Assembly: GCA_008828725.1 (NCBI GenBank)
Contig: MEHQ01002260.1
Span: 153,545 to 217,544, forward strand
DNA length: 64,000 nucleotides
Reading direction: 5' to 3'
Source: Saccharina japonica
Lineage: Eukaryota; Sar; Phaeophyceae; Laminariales; Laminariaceae
Of this stretch, positions 11,801-23,055 are shown in pieces. The notes beneath the pieces were generated by a model. The model was given only the letters and a program-made list of their open reading frames with translations, searched no databases and was not told where the DNA came from. The translations under genes were made by a program, and so were the position numbers. Each line of letters begins with the position of its first letter. The stretch's first letter is position 1.

Positions 11801-14800
11801 ACGATGGAGGTAGCACCTACTACTGAAGGGATACATACTAACCTATACCACGGTAAATATTACACGATTGCGGGGGACCATAGTATAAATAACCAAACAT
11901 TATCAGTATCACTGGGTAAAAACATGTGGGGATTATGTGTATGGTAGGTCCTATTTACTATGGTCCCCCGGACGCGTGCTACGGTAGAGGTGGCAGTTTT
12001 TGGCTGAATCGTTTTCTGAACGATCGGGCTCCTTAACCCAAATTCGTCGGACTTTCATTTTTATGACGAATGATGTTTCAGAGTATACTTCGGTCATGAT
12101 ATTTGGCATCCGGCATAAGCACTTTCATTTTCCTCCAAAATCAGTTTTTTCGGTGAGGTATGACGCTCCTTAAGTGAGGAGCTCAGAAACAAGACGGTGC
12201 ACCTCTATCCTCGTAGCATGCGTCCCCGTGTTAATACCCTTATCATCTCACCCCACAATTGGGTTTCGATAAAGACGCATGCTACGATAGAGGTGCACCA
12301 TGGGTTTCCTGACCTCCTCAATTGAGGAGCTCCATACTAATAGTAAGTAAAACAATGATTTTGGAGGAAGACAAACGATCTACCATACCCGATTAACTAT
12401 CCCATGACCTACAGTAAGCGTGCTATGAAAAGTATTACAACACCAGAAGGAGAGTCCAACAATTTTGGATTAAGGGCCCGTATTAACGAAGAAGAAAAAA
12501 AATCAATTTGGAAAACATATATATATATATATTCAAATCCGCTTTTCATTGGCCAACACGCGCACCAGCACCGGGGGTGCTGGTGCGTGTGTTGACCAAT
12601 GAAAAGCGGATTTGAATATATTTTTTTCCAGATTGATTTTTTTTCTTTTTCGTTAAAACGGGCCCTTGAGGATCCCTATCGTTCAGAAATAATTTCAGCA
12701 AAAAGTGCTGCCTCTGTCGTAGCACGAGTCAAACGCAAACATTGCAGTCCGAAACACAGCCCCAGATCATATAAGACGCGCGACGAACTATATCGTTATT
12801 CCGTAGAACCCTACTGCTGTAGTAGGGGGTATTCCGACGATATACGAGTGAGCCAGTACAATGTAACAATTAAGCGTATGGATGCCTTCAATGAGCATGG
12901 ATTCATCGTATCTCGAAATAATTCAAGTCGTGAAATGAATCGGTTGACGCGTGCTACGGTAGAGGAGGTATACCTATTTTTGGCTGAATCGTTTTCTGAA
13001 CGATCGGGCTCCTTAACCCAAATTCGTCGGACTTTCATTTTTGTGACGAATAATTTAATGTTTCAGAGTATACTTCGGTCAGGATATTTATCATGCGGCA
13101 GCACTGTTATTTTCCTCCAAGATCAGTTTTTTCGGTGAGGTATGACGCTCCTTAAGTGAGTAGCTCAGAAAAGACATGGTGCACCTCTATCGTAACATGC
13201 GTCGGTTATTGTGTTACTAGGCTATGTCGTGTCCCACTTAGGTGAAACCTCACCAATAGTATGGAGCGATACAAATATAAGCGTATGGTACGTCCTGTAG
13301 TTATATATAACTGATGATGCTGTTACCCACACCCGGTGTATTACGCCCCAAACCAAAGTATAAAACTCTCCAAGGTTGGTTAATACTACACAGTAAAAAA
13401 TGGTATACAGTAGAGGGTTAGAGACAGGCTACGGTACACGTGCACCACGGCTTTGCCTTCTGGGGGTGGCCACTTAAGGCGCTCTATAACCCACCAGAAA
13501 AATGATTTTGGAGGGAAAAACAAAGTACTCCCCATTGTACAACCCCACGACTTGAAATAATGAAAATAAGTATGCTACACAATAATTAATTTCGGTCGGT
13601 TTTTCGTGCGTTAAGGAGCGCCGTGATGCAGAAAAACTAATCAGCGAAACATTGCTACCCCTGTAGCACGACGAGCCCACCGGGGAGGAGGGTGGGTATC
13701 GAAACGTGTTACATTTCACGGCAGACGAAAAATAAAACATGTTTGAGGTATTTGTGTGCCGCAGGCGAAAACATGGTAAGGCAACTTTGTCCACCGACGC
13801 TGCTTGACACATCCATGCCGAACTTGCACGTATTTGATGCACAAGCATAACTTTGTTTGCTTGATGTGCATTCCTCAATTCCAGCGTTCATCTTTTTTTT
13901 GCTTTGCTTTTGAGTACAAAACAGGGCTCGAAATTGTCAGCAGCAAGACAGAGCAAAGTACGGTTTCAGCGATCGTCATATCGTCATGTGCATATTTCTT
14001 CGTGCGATCGCCACCCTGTATCGGGTTGTTGTTTACCACATGTTTACCACTACGTCTAAAGCCAGCATGGCGCGGGGTAAACGTAGCCAGTACACCGGAC
14101 ATATTAAAGAAGTTAGAAGGTGTATATCCAGCATGAGGCCGCTGGAGGGGGCTCAGTGGTCAATGACCCCCAGACGCCCTCCACCCCCCCCCCGCCATGG
14201 CGTGAGGGTGCAATACGTAATCCGGTCCGAGGGGCGCAACCCAGCCCCCTCATGTAAACGTCGATAATATCGCCTATATCCCAGTATTCGCGTGTAAAAC
14301 CTCGATCATACATCAACTCCAGCATGCACCTCCAATGATACTGTACCGGTACTGGCGGGCACTGGTACGACCTATCTAAATGTGACATATATGCGTACGC
14401 TACACATTCACGGTCACCGCAGGCATTCGATGCATTTTCAGCAGCACCCCCAAACATGTGAGGATCAGGGTTCCGGCGAACTACATATGAACACCAGCAA
14501 TTGCATTCAAATTGGTGTATGCGTCTACGTCTTCCCTGGCAGGTCAACCTCGCACTCGTTCTGGACGGGTCTGGGAGCATCGACGACCAGGAATTTATGG
14601 ACGAGCAGGCCTTCGCTGAGGACACCGTCGCTGCGTTTTCCGGACGAAACCTGTTTGACAACGGCGGGATGGCCTCCTACGTGCAGTACTCGAGCGGCTT
14701 GGTCTCGTCCGGAATGTTCGACAGCTTTAAAAAGTTTCACGACTTTGCCAGTGCCGACGCCCAATCCGGCAAAGGCACGCTCACGCCCATCGGCATTAAC

Positions 14801-17800
14801 GAAGGCACCCGGCTTCTAGGCGTTAATCCTGCAAGCGCATCGTTCATGATCGTGATCACCGACGGCCGAAGCAACAGCGTCACCGCCACCAGAGATGCCG
14901 CAGACAAAGCCAGGGCCGCGGGCATTACCGTGTTTGCTGTGGGAGTAGGTGAGCTTGTGACGTCGAATGGCCGTAGCAGTCGCCAGAATGTTATGTACGG
15001 AAATGTCTCAATTGTCGTGAAACCTTCCTTACAGTGTGAACATGGGCCAAGCTCACGTACATGACGCGTGCCGGCGTACGCCTGCAAATAAAGATAACTC
15101 CAAGACGTCGAGTTGCCCGTGCTCGAAACGCGTGTGCACAAAACCGAAACGATAGTCGATCGTCATGGTGAGGCCAACTAAACGGGCCCTAGGCAGAAAA
15201 ATACGCTGTAGCTCACCAGGAAAAATCAAAGTTAGGTTTCGCTCTGTAGGGTTTCTCCCTAAACACATCACGCATCAGTAAAGTCATATCGCGGCTCAAA
15301 GTACCACGCATCGTGCACGCACCAAGGTGCCAGGGTAAAGTTTAACCGTTGCACAAGTCAATGGTGTGTCATGGTGCCTCAACATCTTCGAGCGCGCACA
15401 TAGCCGAGAGTTTCCATTGTGCTTGTACAATATGTTTAAGATGCCGGTCGAATATTAGAAGGGAATAGTTAAGCGTGTGGCGTTGACGACTCGCAATTGT
15501 TTAGTATTCCTGTGTTTCGTACGTTTCTTTGTTCGTACAGACGAACTGCTCAATTCGAATAATACCCGCTCCGGGGGAGTCACCCCGTCTAATCCTTAGG
15601 TATTGGGCAACACTCCGAATAACTCAAATTAATATCGATGGCTGAAATGTTACCCCTTGGTCTCCCGGCGCAGGCGCTGCGACTGGCAACACCGAACTCG
15701 AAGCGATCGGAGGCGGTGCCGCTAACGTGTTCACCGTCGCGCAATTTGATCTTCTTGACGGTAAGCCTGACCGTGAAACATGGGCAAACTCTGACATTCT
15801 TGCTTGAGCAAACACGCTACGCTACGGGCGCACCTCCTGTTTTTGTTCCGGAGGCTTCACACTTGAAGAGCCCTGTACTAATAGTACGTCATTAGTAAAG
15901 TCACCCGAAACATCGGGTGCCCTTCTCAGCAGGCTTACAACGGATACAATTTTACGCCAAAACGTCGGGCCGACGGTTGTTGGGCAGTTGGCGATGACGC
16001 GTACTTCGATAGAGGGGCACCCTATATTCCTGAAGGTGGTCACTTGATTATAGTACAGGAGCCCCATGCCCCACCCTAAAGCTGTTTTCGGACGAAAATG
16101 AAAGTGCTACCCGACGCAAATGCCTTGTAAAAGGAAACAAAAGTAGCAACGCGATAAATAATTTCCGGCGCGATTTCTAGTTGAAGAGCTCCGTAATTCA
16201 GAAACAAAAGCAGCCAAAAAGTGTAACCTCTATCCTAGCACGTGTCCGATTAAGGAGTATACTACTACTCTTCCTCGGTCCGAACGGTTTTCCCGAAAAG
16301 CAATGCCGCCTCTGTGATAGCGCGCGTCTTTCAAGGCGGGAAACGTTAGGAGGCATGCTACGGTGGAGGTGCGCCATGTGTGCTGAGGCTACTTGCTCCC
16401 TTCAGGAGCTCTATACTGGTAGTAGGTCATCAGTATGTCACCCACAAACTGTTTTCGGTGGAAGATGGATGTGCTATATCGTGTCCTTCGAAGGTGAAAA
16501 CTAATTAATGACTTGAATTAGTATGAATTAATTAAAAAAATGGCGTTGTATCGTAGGCTTTAGAGAATGTACGAAAATACCCGATGCGCAATCCTATGGC
16601 CTGACTATAATGGAACATGCTGCCGCAAAGAAAATGGAACTACCCGCCGATTTTGCTGCAAGGAGCGCCCCGTAAATAAAAGAATATGTTGGGTCGAAAA
16701 GTGCTACCTTTATTGTACCACAAGTCCTTATCGGCGATCGGCCTTGAGTTGGACTCGTCGGCGAGAAGATGACCACTGAACGAAAGAACGACAGCCCCAT
16801 AGAGCCACTTCGTCTGTACGGATGGTCACACACGGAAGGTATATTTACTCGTACGTGTGGATACAATGGCAATCAGACGCCTACCCGGTATACCGTACGT
16901 ACCAGATGCACGTTAGCAAGCCTTCTCGAGGAGTTCCCCTGTACATACATACGCGTGCATTCACCTGTTGTGGCGAAGGTTGGATTCACTAGAGCGAAGT
17001 GTCGTTCGACATACCCTCTTTTGCTTACGATCTATGCTGGAAGGCAGGCTATGATGGAGGTGGCACTTTTCGGTAGTTTTGTTTTCTGAATGGCCTATAG
17101 AAGGCTCCTTAGCCCAAAGTTGTCGGAATGCTGCCATTCTTGTTCGGTAAAATTATCCATCGTACACCAAAAGATCATTGGACGGTTTTGTTCGGTTCCC
17201 TTCCCAAATTTTGCAAAAAAACAAAAGTCTATGGGCGCGTTTTGAGCTCTTCATGTCAGGAAGCCCAGAAACAATACTGTATGCACGTGCACCTTTATCG
17301 TAGCATGCCACATGGTTGTAATGTTAAGCCTCAACAATAGAACGGACGTCAGCCCTAAGCTACGGTCGAGAGGTGGTCAGTATAGTATAGAAAGGAGGAC
17401 GCGTAATTGTGCTGCGCTATACCACATGTTTATCCGCACCAAAACACACAGTATACACACAAAGAACGCGTCGTCGAGTGTGCTCGTCCGCCCCTTGATT
17501 CTGCTAAGACACAAAGGCAATACCGGTGGGTCTCAAAAACAATCGAGTAACGTAACTCGTGTTTTGTGGTGAACTGTCTACCAGGTATTTTAGTATATTT
17601 CCTCCAAAAGCACGGACAGCATACACGACGATACAAACACACTGGTGGTGGAAACATCTCGTCGAGGTGTTGCACGGACAGCATACACTGCGATACGGAC
17701 ACCGTGGTGGTGGAAACATCTCGTCGAGGTGTTTCCATAGACATCACCCGTCGGTGTTTGCACCGTCCCAGTTCTCGATACACGTCTTCCTGCATATCGT

Positions 17801-20800
17801 GTCCTTCTCTTCCTACCTCAATAATCGACACTATCTAATGCTGTAGCTAAAGTCACGAGTACGTTTAGACGCACGCTAAGATAGGGGTGCACCATTTTAG
17901 CCTCATAAGGGTGGTCACTTATTGAGGAACTCTATACCTCTCACAAAAACTGAATTCGTAGGAACACAAATGTGCTCTCCGGTGAACAGCCCTATTGCTC
18001 AAGTGAACATTGAAGAATATCGCACCGCAAGAGTCAAAGTCTGCCGAGTTTGGGGTATGGAGCTAGACCATTCATGAACCATTTCAACTTAAACGTGCTA
18101 CCTCGGTTCTAGCCTAAGTCTTAATGCCCCCCCCCCCTGTATCCCCCTATAAATATATTATAGATATAGGTTGGGTTGGCGTCGGTTGGCAACGACGCTG
18201 TAAAACACGCTACTCGCTGCGTGAGCTAGACAACCAGCGTGCCGTTTTTTTTTGTTATTTTTTTGGCGGTCACCAAAGCTGGCGGTCGAGTAGATAATTT
18301 GTGCGGGGTGGAGAACCTTTGTTCCGCACAAGGGGAATGGTCGTTTCACGTAGTGTTAATATGGTAAGGCGTCCGCGAGGCAGTTACATAGTAAAACCCA
18401 TTGCTGTCTCCAGAAGTGGCCACACCAGAAATTAAATTAACTCATTGAAGCTGTCGTCCATATGCAAGTCCGCCTCAGAGGCGGTTCTTAGCAGGATGCA
18501 GCTCACCCTCCATGCGACTCGCCCAATACCTCACGGCGTTTCGCGCTTGGTGCAAGCAATGTCTGCCTGGTTGGTGAAAACCCAACGCGCTCCGTCCAGG
18601 CATTGTAGGGACGCGAGGGTCTATGGTCATATGACTACGGCCATGCACAACATGAGTACATCCCCCCCCCTGTATGCTCCGTCTCGAAAGGGATGCGTGG
18701 TCAATGGTCAAACGGTTAAGGCAAGCAACAAATGAGTACGCCGCCCTGTATGTCAGGCTGGCAGTTTGATCCGTGTTTAGGCTCACCAAACCTCATTGGG
18801 CCAGGTAGTTTCGTACGAGGGGAAGGTTTATCCTGTGTGTTACACGGTAATGTATGCATAGATTGGTGTACATACTGGTGCAGTGCCACAACGATACGCT
18901 GTATGCATACAACGGAATGCGTGGTGAAAATACTGTTGGGTTTAGGTATTGCTGCAGTGATGTGTGCCTTTTCGAATGCGCGGCCTGCCTTCTTGTGGTT
19001 CGAGCGGAGAAATGCGAACAGAGGTTAACCAGAACTCTTCCGCCACAGACTCCAATTTTCTACAGTATTCTAGACACGCATGCATGCGTGATGAGCCGTA
19101 CCATCGTGTCACCCCCCCAAAAAATGGACATGACAAGCTTGAGCCGTACTGTGGGAATCACGGGCTCTACTCGTAAAAGTGGTGCGTGAGAGGTATCAAT
19201 ATCATCACGGACTGACCTCGGCGGATGAGAAACTCCAATACCTGCATCCGGGGACAAGCCTCCAGGGAAAAAAATGATTTGTCACAGAAGACAAAAAAAC
19301 AATTATCCGTGGACCAGTATCCACTATCGACCACCGCGGTTTGACGAACAGTTCCCCCCGCGAGGAAACATCCGGTAAAAGGTTATGGAAGAGTGTTCCA
19401 GAATGCACACTCCTGCTCTCGACAGTTGCTACTGCTGTAGACTATAAATAAAACAGGATACAACACGGACGTGCATATCCCATCGCTTTGACTACTGCAA
19501 CAACGCGTTCCCTCTGTTCGTGAAGCAGTTATGTCACCAAACGGTGCAGTGGATGACTCGAGGGCTAAGTGATTCGTCCCTGACCAGGCCAAGTGTACAT
19601 ATCCAACTTTTCATGATGCTGAGGCACTCCACGTACACGACTTGTAGCGACAGCAACATAACATCAAGGGAAAAGGCGATGTCACGAACAAATACACGCT
19701 AACATCAAACCTCTTCCTCTCCGCGCGTGTACACCCACTATCACCATGCCGTATCCTCAGCGGCCTTGGTAAGCATCCTCTCGTCGAGCGGAGGTGCCGC
19801 TGTAGCGTGCCCATCAACGGGCGCCAACGTGACCATCGAGTTCAGTGTGCCGGTCGCCTGCAGCGCGTCTGGGGCCGTATCAGGAACCACGGTTACCTTC
19901 GCGGCAACTGACCTCGAGTCCACCCCCACGGAGTTCGACGTCCTGCTCGACCTCTGCAGCGAGGTCCCCGGTGGCAGCGTCGTCGTGGCCGCAAACTACA
20001 CCGACGATCAGGGTAACATGCCAGACCTGTCGTCTCTCACCGGATTGGTGGTCGGCAATACGTCCTGTGCTGTTCCCCCCCCCAAATTGTGTAAGCCGGA
20101 GCCTGTACCTGTATGCGACACCAACTCGACCAGGCCAACGCCCATGCGCGGTGACTTCTTCAAGGCTGGCTCGGCAACCAATGCTACGTACCATGGCTGC
20201 TTCATTGACGAGCCTCAGAACCGCACGCTCCATGGCCCTGTATCGGTTGCGGACAATATGACGATAGAGGTGAGGAAACAATGCGCGGTGGCAGTGTTGA
20301 GGTTATCAAAGGGACAACACGACTTGTGCCGGGTCGGTCGTCCAGATGCCGCAAGCCACAGGCAATAGTGATGATCCCGTTGCCTTGTTTTTCCTACGCT
20401 TTGTTGCTCCAGATGTGCGCGGACAACTGCCGTTCCAAGGGCTACGAGTACTTTGGCACGGCGTACGGTTCAGGTGAGTTATCGTTTGGTCCAAGCAAGC
20501 CGCTTACCCGATAGAACGAGAAGCAGTGATGAGATAATTCAGCGCCAATTCTAACATGGTTAATACGATTGCATGCCTCGAGCGACAAAGCCGATATCAC
20601 GAGTAACGTTCAAGGAAGAAGCGATACAATTGTAGCGCGGTCGACAAGGCGGCACGATGCAACTTGAACACATATTGGAAGTCGGCCAGAACCGGTGCAA
20701 GGCGGACAACCGTACAGTAGCACCGGCAGTACAGTAGCCGTGCCCAAAGCATACGCCAAACGGGTGCTCCGTCAGCTCCTACATCCACTGAACAACTGAG

Positions 20801-21736
20801 CTTGAAGGGCGTTGAGTTCGCTCAGGAGGTGCGATCGTTTTTCAGCGCCTCGTCTTTTCCAGAGAACTGAAATATTGATACTCCCTATCAAGGGTGTGGT
20901 TTCGGAACGATCTAGACAAGAGCATTCCGAACAATGATGCTATTGACGCCTGCTACGATAGAAGTGCACCACGTTTTGCCTCATAAGGGTGGTCACTTAT
21001 CCCTTGAGGAGCTCTATGCACCCCACCCAAAACCTGATGTGGGAAAAACACCAGAGGAACTAACCGACTACCAATGATCACTTGTTGAGCGCTGTACCCC
21101 ACCTAAAACCTGGTTGGGAGGAAACTAGAAGAACTCCCCGATGAACAATCCCTAAGCCTAACGACAAACACCGAAACATGTTGCAACACAAAGGTGCAAT
21201 TCCGACGTAGGTCGGGTTTAGGAGCCACTTCATTCGCAAACAGTTTCAGCTATAACAAGTGTCTTCTACCTTAGCACCCTTACCGTTATCGAGAAAACAG
21301 GCGTTCAGAACCCGATCGCAACCCTGTTCAAGCTCAACGCTGTTTGCCGTATATCGATGCATACACTGGGTTCTTAAGCTAACTCTTTGCGCCCATACAA
21401 GCGCTTTACGGGTTACAGCAATGCGTCAAGTTCCTAGGGTTGTCACTGGCCCAGCTTCCGCGGTTGATTGAGGGGTTATGTCAACCATGATTTGTCCACT
21501 CATGTCTGTAAAACCTTCCTCCGTTCGTATCTATCTCTGAACGCAAAACAACTCTTGTTTTTGCGATGGCTCCGTCAAAACATGACCTCATGTCCACAGA
21601 TTGCCACTGCGGTTGCGCCGAGCCTACTAGCAAGAGAGGCTGGTGTGACTACGAATGCGCTGGAGACAACACTATGGCGTGCGGAGGCTCTGCCGCCATG
21701 AGCGTCTACATGTTCGACAAAGACGGGAAAAACTGA
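8675..21736 (+). CDS. Secreted vWA-WSC domain protein, six exons
   Basis: The joined exons 8675..8848, 14543..14948, 15674..15760, 19761..20269, 20413..20473 and 21600..21736 give 1374 nt, 457 residues. Residues 1-22 form a signal peptide (Lys-rich start, then hydrophobic LMGALSVLTVAGVVG). Residues 59-222 are a von Willebrand A domain with the metal-binding MIDAS set: D66, S68 and S70 in DGSGS, T137 and D165 in VITDG. Residues 223-365 are a Ser/Thr-rich, Cys-containing stretch with several N-glycosylation sequons. Residues 366-450 are a WSC domain (YHGCF start, paired Cys, CGG..AMSVY end). vWA domains bind protein ligands through a metal ion and WSC domains bind carbohydrate, so an extracellular, wall- or matrix-associated adhesion role is inferred. 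No C-terminal membrane anchor is seen. Every intron is GT-AG and phases match at all five junctions. Exon 1 is the weakest link because it is 5.7 kb away and an extra small exon could be missed. Introns are full of repeats. Confidence 0.85.
8849..10799. other. Intron 1 of the vWA-WSC gene, 5' part
   Basis: Non-coding sequence with scattered short frames. On the minus strand an ATG followed by a GTGAGT donor occurs near 9955-9973 but nothing joins it. No repeat family was recognised. Confidence 0.35.
10800..11665. repeat. Island of self-complementary TACTCCGAGTA words
   Basis: Dozens of variants of TACTCGGAGTA, GGAGTACT and ACTCCGAGTA occur on both strands over about 850 bp with irregular spacing. 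The words are near-palindromic, so the region can fold into many alternative hairpins. It is not a fixed-period tandem repeat. It lies in intron 1 of the vWA-WSC gene. Confidence 0.8.
11740..11830 (-). repeat. tRNA-like fragment between family A-like ends
   Basis: On the minus strand CGCCGGTGGTCTAGTGGTTAG looks like a tRNA acceptor/D-arm with a Pol III A box. It is bordered by family A terminal words (CTAGCGTAGCACGAGTC and GGAACGATGGAGGTAGCACC). No T arm was found, so it is not a functional tRNA gene. Confidence 0.4.
11971..12224. mobile_element. MITE family A, complete copy with CCCG target duplication
   Basis: 254 bp, with the same internal order and terminal repeats as 3642..3890. The duplicated target is CCCG at 11967..11970 and 12225..12228. 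Internal similarity to the other two complete copies is high apart from small indels, suggesting fairly recent spread. Confidence 0.85.
12274..12372 (-). repeat. MITE family A, 3' half in reverse orientation
   Basis: Starts GACGCATGCTACGATAGAGG, then GTGCACCATG, GAGGAGCTCCATACTAATAGTAAGT and GATTTTGGAGGAA, the reverse of the family's 3' half. Confidence 0.6.
12472..12665. mobile_element. Near-perfect 190-bp palindrome (snapback MITE)
   Basis: Two arms of about 93 bp, starting GGGCCCGTATTAACGAA and ending TTCGTTAAAACGGGCCC, meet at a central CACCAGCACC/GGGGGTGCTGGTG. A half copy with the same inner arm lies at 25700..25793. The ends resemble those of the elements at 24199 and 54288, which have TTA duplications; a clean duplication is not visible here. 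Confidence 0.75.
12946..13203. mobile_element. MITE family A, complete copy with GGTT target duplication
   Basis: 258 bp, 5' end GACGCGTGCTACGGTAGAGG, 3' end CCTCTATCGTAACATGCGTC. The target GGTT is duplicated at 12942..12945 and 13204..13207. It includes a small TTTAATG insertion relative to the other copies. Confidence 0.85.
13204..14542. other. Intron 1 of the vWA-WSC gene, 3' part
   Basis: Family A-like scraps occur near 13420-13520 and 13610-13680 (CACTTAAGGCGCTCTATA, TTTTGGAGGGAAAA, GTTAAGGAGC). A C-run lies near 14178-14193. Otherwise nothing recognisable up to the exon 2 acceptor. Confidence 0.35.
14543..14948 (+). CDS. vWA-WSC gene exon 2 (vWA core, MIDAS)
   Basis: The acceptor is TTCCCTGGCAG before GTC; the donor is GTAG/GTGAGC, phase 1. 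It carries the hydrophobic first strand, DGSGS, the GKGTLT metal-site Thr, VITDGRS and the final strand ITVFAVGVG. Confidence 0.92.
15674..15760 (+). CDS. vWA-WSC gene exon 3 (vWA C-terminal helix region)
   Basis: An 87-nt exon between CTCCCGGCGCAG and GACG/GTAAGC. In the phase set by exon 2 it reads NTELEAIGG..NVFTVAQFDLLD, the usual end of a vWA fold. Phase 1 at both ends. Confidence 0.85.
15976..18116. repeat. 2.14-kb near-identical duplication, copy 1
   Basis: Matches 61858..64000 base for base except for a few differences: single-base indels near 16473 and 17717, substitutions near 16840 and 16996. It begins 18 bp before a family A-like terminus (GACGCGTACTTCGATAGAGG) and ends near another (GTGCTACCTCGGTTCTAGCC). 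It is internally made of family A-like blocks in both orientations and holds no recognisable protein. It lies in intron 3 of the vWA-WSC gene. Confidence 0.95.
18178..18655 (+). repeat. 480-bp dispersed repeat, copy 1
   Basis: Aligns over its whole length, with numerous substitutions, to 26503..26985: GACGACGCTGTAAAACA-like start, GTGCGGGGTGGAGAACC, CGCACAAGGGGAATG, GAAGTGGCCACACCAGA and GTCTATGGTCATA. No coding capacity or terminal repeats seen. Confidence 0.8.
18690..18785 (+). repeat. tRNA-like sequence with A and B box resemblance
   Basis: TGGTCAAACGGTTAAGGC resembles a tRNA D arm/A box and GGCAGTTTGATCC, 50 bases further on, a B box. No full cloverleaf closes. It may be the head of a SINE or a tRNA pseudogene. 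Confidence 0.3.
19761..20269 (+). CDS. vWA-WSC gene exon 4 (linker and WSC start)
   Basis: The acceptor is GCCGTATCCTCAG, the donor GAG/GTGAGG. It encodes the last vWA helix (AALVSILSS), the sequon-rich middle region (NVT, NYT, NTS, NST, NAT), a Pro/Cys-rich hinge and the first half of the WSC domain (YHGCFID..NRTLHG..NMTIE). Confidence 0.88.
20413..20473 (+). CDS. vWA-WSC gene exon 5 (WSC middle)
   Basis: A 61-nt exon, TTGCTCCAG to TCAG/GTGAGT, reading MCADNC..GYEYFGTAYGS, the central WSC consensus (C..xC..GY.YFG..YG). Enters in phase 0, leaves in phase 1. Confidence 0.85.
20940..21015 (-). repeat. MITE family A, terminal fragment
   Basis: TTGACGCCTGCTACGATAGAAGTGCACCACG followed by CCTCATAAGGGTGGTCACTTA and TTGAGGAGCTCTAT: a family A 3' end in reverse orientation, inside intron 5 of the vWA-WSC gene. 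Similar blocks occur in the 2.14-kb duplication. Confidence 0.55.
21600..21736 (+). CDS. vWA-WSC gene exon 6 (WSC end and stop)
   Basis: The acceptor is CATGTCCACAG. It completes the split Asp codon and reads DCHCG..CAGD..ACGGSAAMSVY, the conserved WSC C-terminus, then seven residues and TGA at 21734. Confidence 0.88.
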
Positions 21737-22764
21737 ACGCGTTGAAAGTTGCGGTAATAGCTGTCAAAAATGCTCCTCGACTTAACACTCCAACGAAATA
21801 TCTCAAGAAGCCTAGGTTTGTTATTTCTGGGTCATGCCGGCAGTGGTAGCCCAAACGAACCCAGCACAATTCATTGGAACGTCCAGGCTATGGCGCATGG
21901 ATGTGCGCGTGAGGCCACGATCGGTCGTAGTGCATCTCACAAGTTTCTAGCCAGGTGGATACCGCTGCAGCTAGAAAATGACAAGCAGTCTGTATTCGTG
22001 CCGGGTCTCTTACCCTGTGAGAAACGTATCACGGTGGCACGTGCAGACGGGCACGAAGGCAGTATCAGCTTTTCCCAACTCGGCAATTTCGAGAAGGCTG
22101 TCTTAACACCTAGGGTGGTCATGTACTCGTAGGCTGTATTCTTGGTGTATGTGCATATATTTTGGCTTCTTTTGTCAGCATCCGAACGACGGCCGTCTCG
22201 GAGAATATCGGCTGCAACTCGAGTTGTGTTGGATGTGGAAATCCATCACCGAGCTTTCCTATCTGTAGAGGGGTACGGGTTGGGGGGGGGGTAGTTGTGC
22301 GGCTAAGATTTCGATCCTGACAGGGCTCCATCCCCAGCTGAGGAACTACATAAATCGGCCAATACGTTCGTTTATTCGTGGGGTGCGTGCACGTTGTTTA
22401 TCGAAGGAATTCGACCTTTAGCTGAGGTACACAGTTCCTCGTATTAGAAATCCGAGACTATGATTCAGTAGGTGTCCCCTATCGTAAAATGCCTCCAGAT
22501 CTGTATATATCTACGCCTTCATAATATATATCGTACACGTAAGGAACAGGGCGGCCATGGAGGAGGGCCTGCCAAGGCGATGGTATTCTCGAGGGTTTCG
22601 GCATCTTGCGCGCATGCTTGCTGATTGTTCTGCATTTGTATACATTTCCGTATGTTTTGCCTTCACGGATTACTCCTTGTCTTTTTCGTTCGGGTGTCCG
22701 TAATACGGCGAGGTGATCACCCAGTTCGGCAGGACTTAGTCCTCCTATCGTACACCATACGCCC
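21737..22764. other. 3' flank of the vWA-WSC gene, no gene recognised
   Basis: Downstream frames such as 21770..22132 lack motifs. A G-run lies near 22280. No further exon is needed because the WSC domain is complete. Confidence 0.3.
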
Positions 22765-22966
22765 TGATGATGATGATGAGGATGGTGATGGTGAATACTA
22801 TGATGAATATAATTGTTTGATGATGATGATGATGAGGAGGATGACGATCATGATGATAATGATGATGGTGCTGATGATGATGATGATGATGGTGAAGATA
22901 GTGATGATGATAATGGTCATGATGATGATGATGATGATGATGATGGGGATGATTGTGATGATGATA

Positions 22967-23007
<41 letters not shown>

Positions 23008-23055
23008 AATGATGATGATGATGATGATGATGATGATGCTCATGATGACGACTGA
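22765..23055. repeat. GAT/ATG trinucleotide microsatellite
   Basis: About 290 bp of (GAT)n with scattered interruptions. It produces spurious Met-, Asp- or Ile-rich open frames on both strands. Confidence 0.97.
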
